Below are positions 63,151 through 64,000 of a stretch of DNA of 64,000 nucleotides, in pieces. The notes beneath the pieces are model-generated. The model was not told the origin of the DNA. It did not search any database and saw nothing but the letters and a program-made list of their open reading frames with translations. Each line of letters opens with the position of its first letter. The first letter of the stretch is position 1. The translations under genes and the position numbers were made by a program. This DNA comes from Pseudomonadota bacterium (GTDB taxonomy: Bacteria; Myxococcota_A; UBA796; SXON01): contig JAUXTN010000210.1 in assembly GCA_030684355.1 (NCBI GenBank), positions 62,001-126,000 on the forward strand, written 5' to 3'.

Positions 63151-63891
63151 ATGCCCGTCCCGTCGGAGACTTTGCATGCCTTTGACCGCCACGCGGGCAC
63201 GTACGTAGCCTCCTGGGGGTCCGATCCGTTGGCGCGCTCCCTCCGCGCCCGGGTGCTCTCGGTGTGCGCCCGGTTCTTCCCCGAGAATGGCCGGGTCCTC
63301 GACCTGGGATGTGGCGCCGGGCTCGACGCGGCCGTGCTCGAGGCCATGGGCCACCCGGTTGTCGCGGTCGACGCCTCGGCGGGGATGGTCGCGGAGGCGC
63401 GGACCCGCGCGCGGGACGCCCGCCGGGGAGACCTCGCGGCGCTCGAGCCCCTCGTCCCCGACGGCCCCTTCGACGGCGCCCTCTCGAATTTCGGGGCGCT
63501 GAACTGCCTGGCCGACCTCGACGGCTTCGCCCGCGGGCTCGCCGCGCTGTTGCGGCCCGGCGCCCACGCCGTGCTCGTCGTGATCAACCGCTGGTGTCCC
63601 GCGGAGGATCTGACGCTCCTCGCCCGCTTCCGCCGGCCCCGTCGCCACGTCCGCACGGTCGACGTGGAGGGCATGCCGGTCGCGCTCCGCTACCTCGGCG
63701 GGCGTGAGGTGGAGCGGGCCCTCCCCGCCTTCGAGCCCGTCCATCGCGAGGCCCTCGGCGCCCTGGTGGCTCCGCCGGACCTCGGCGGGCGCCCGGGCCG
63801 GCGCACGCGGCTCGAGCCCTGGATCGCGGGGTGGCCGGTCATCCGGGACCTCGGCGATCACTCCCTGGTCGTGTTGCGGAGACGCCCGTGA
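63151..63891 (+). CDS. SAM-dependent methyltransferase
   Basis: A 246-residue class I methyltransferase. VLDLGCGAGLDAAVLEAMGHPVVAVDAS is motif I and the acidic end of strand 2, followed by FDGALSNFGALNCL as motif II/post-II. The N-terminal helix (SETLHAFDRHAGTYVASWG) is like ubiE-type enzymes. I chose the ATG at 63151; an upstream Met at 63133 would add six residues. The stop overlaps the next gene by GTGA, so it may modify a product of that pathway. It is divergent from the Ig-repeat gene. Confidence 0.88.
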   Translation: MPVPSETLHAFDRHAGTYVASWGSDPLARSLRARVLSVCARFFPENGRVLDLGCGAGLDAAVLEAMGHPVVAVDASAGMVAEARTRARDARRGDLAALEPLVPDGPFDGALSNFGALNCLADLDGFARGLAALLRPGAHAVLVVINRWCPAEDLTLLARFRRPRRHVRTVDVEGMPVALRYLGGREVERALPAFEPVHREALGALVAPPDLGGRPGRRTRLEPWIAGWPVIRDLGDHSLVVLRRRP

Positions 63892-64000
63892 ACGTCGTCC
63901 TGTTCAACCCCCGCGCCCAGAAGGCCCACCGCCGGCTCCCGCTCTCGCTGCTCATGCTCGCGCGGGTCCTGGACTGCGAGTGGGCGCTGGTCGACGGGAA
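63888..64000 (+). CDS. Probable B12-binding/radical SAM protein (3' partial)
   Basis: The first 37 residues of a gene that continues past the window. It starts at GTG overlapping the methyltransferase stop. The visible sequence (MNVVLFNPRAQKAHRRLPLS and then LLMLARVLD) resembles the N-terminus of cobalamin-binding radical SAM enzymes, whose first strand usually reads as a nucleotide-type fold with NP at its end. The radical SAM Cys motif would come later, so the call is tentative. Confidence 0.5.
   Translation, partial: MNVVLFNPRAQKAHRRLPLSLLMLARVLDCEWALVDG

Noticed and set aside
59850-63185. An 1111-codon open frame on the plus strand
   Set aside because: Antisense to the Ig-repeat surface protein, without a family match or plausible start region.

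Overview
The window is a high-GC, gene-dense stretch of bacterial chromosome with about 56 protein-coding genes, no intergenic gap over about 200 bases, and no rRNA, tRNA, CRISPR array, insertion sequence or phage gene that I could see. The gene content points to a Myxococcota (deltaproteobacterial) relative: many surface lipoproteins with Asp/Thr/Ser-rich tethers, FG-GAP, IPT and BNR type secreted proteins, a PEGA-type protein, a caa3-type cytochrome oxidase, and a protein that looks like a myxobacterial conserved family (28382-29461). This assignment is inference from gene content, not from a marker-gene search.

Layout. 1-1720: the end of a maltose-type sugar ABC importer (two permeases). 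1743-5240: three secreted or lipid-anchored proteins, one with a hexanucleotide repeat encoding an Asp-Thr/Ser tether. 5259-7906: a cysteine-free glutaredoxin-like protein divergent from a UbiB/ABC1-type kinase, then small unknowns. 7999-10679: a glycosyltransferase and a Wzt-type ABC ATPase. 10698-14218: a tightly coupled four-gene operon (nuclease lipoprotein, coiled-coil protein, unknown, PEGA-type membrane protein). 14235-17120: housekeeping genes (YggS, Maf, thioesterase, histidine phosphatase). 17130-28329: the large NAD-glutamate dehydrogenase, a metallophosphatase lipoprotein, a PmbA-like protein, Mfd and a membrane protein. 28382-32282: a conserved unknown, a 46-residue very basic protein, MalQ and a long dCTP deaminase.

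32410-42815 is the largest coherent block: ferredoxin, ribosomal protein bS18, then SURF1, heme A synthase, heme O synthase, oxidase subunits II (with fused cytochrome c), I, III and IV (also with a fused cytochrome c), CtaG, a YtkA/FixH-like lipoprotein and a di-heme peroxidase. Together these make, assemble and probably feed a caa3 oxidase. 42832-46108 is an opposite-strand operon of an RNA methyltransferase and two secreted proteins. 46155-50142: a response-regulator diguanylate cyclase divergent from feoAB, with a good Fur-box match before feoA. 50212-59749: a beta-helix lipoprotein, an SGNH-hydrolase protein, SucA, exonuclease III, a cyclophilin lipoprotein, and two small genes, one of which appears to start at CTG. 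59946-64000: an Ig-repeat plus beta-barrel surface protein, a methyltransferase and the start of a probable B12-binding/radical SAM gene.

The observations I rate highest are the recurring, extremely short and uncharged lipoprotein signal peptides, the second cytochrome c domain fused to oxidase subunit IV, the glutaredoxin fold lacking every cysteine, a secreted domain duplicated with identical Cys-x20-Cys spacing, and a hairpin that would hide the start codon of the SGNH gene. No single locus clearly stands out as a new defence or mobile system.
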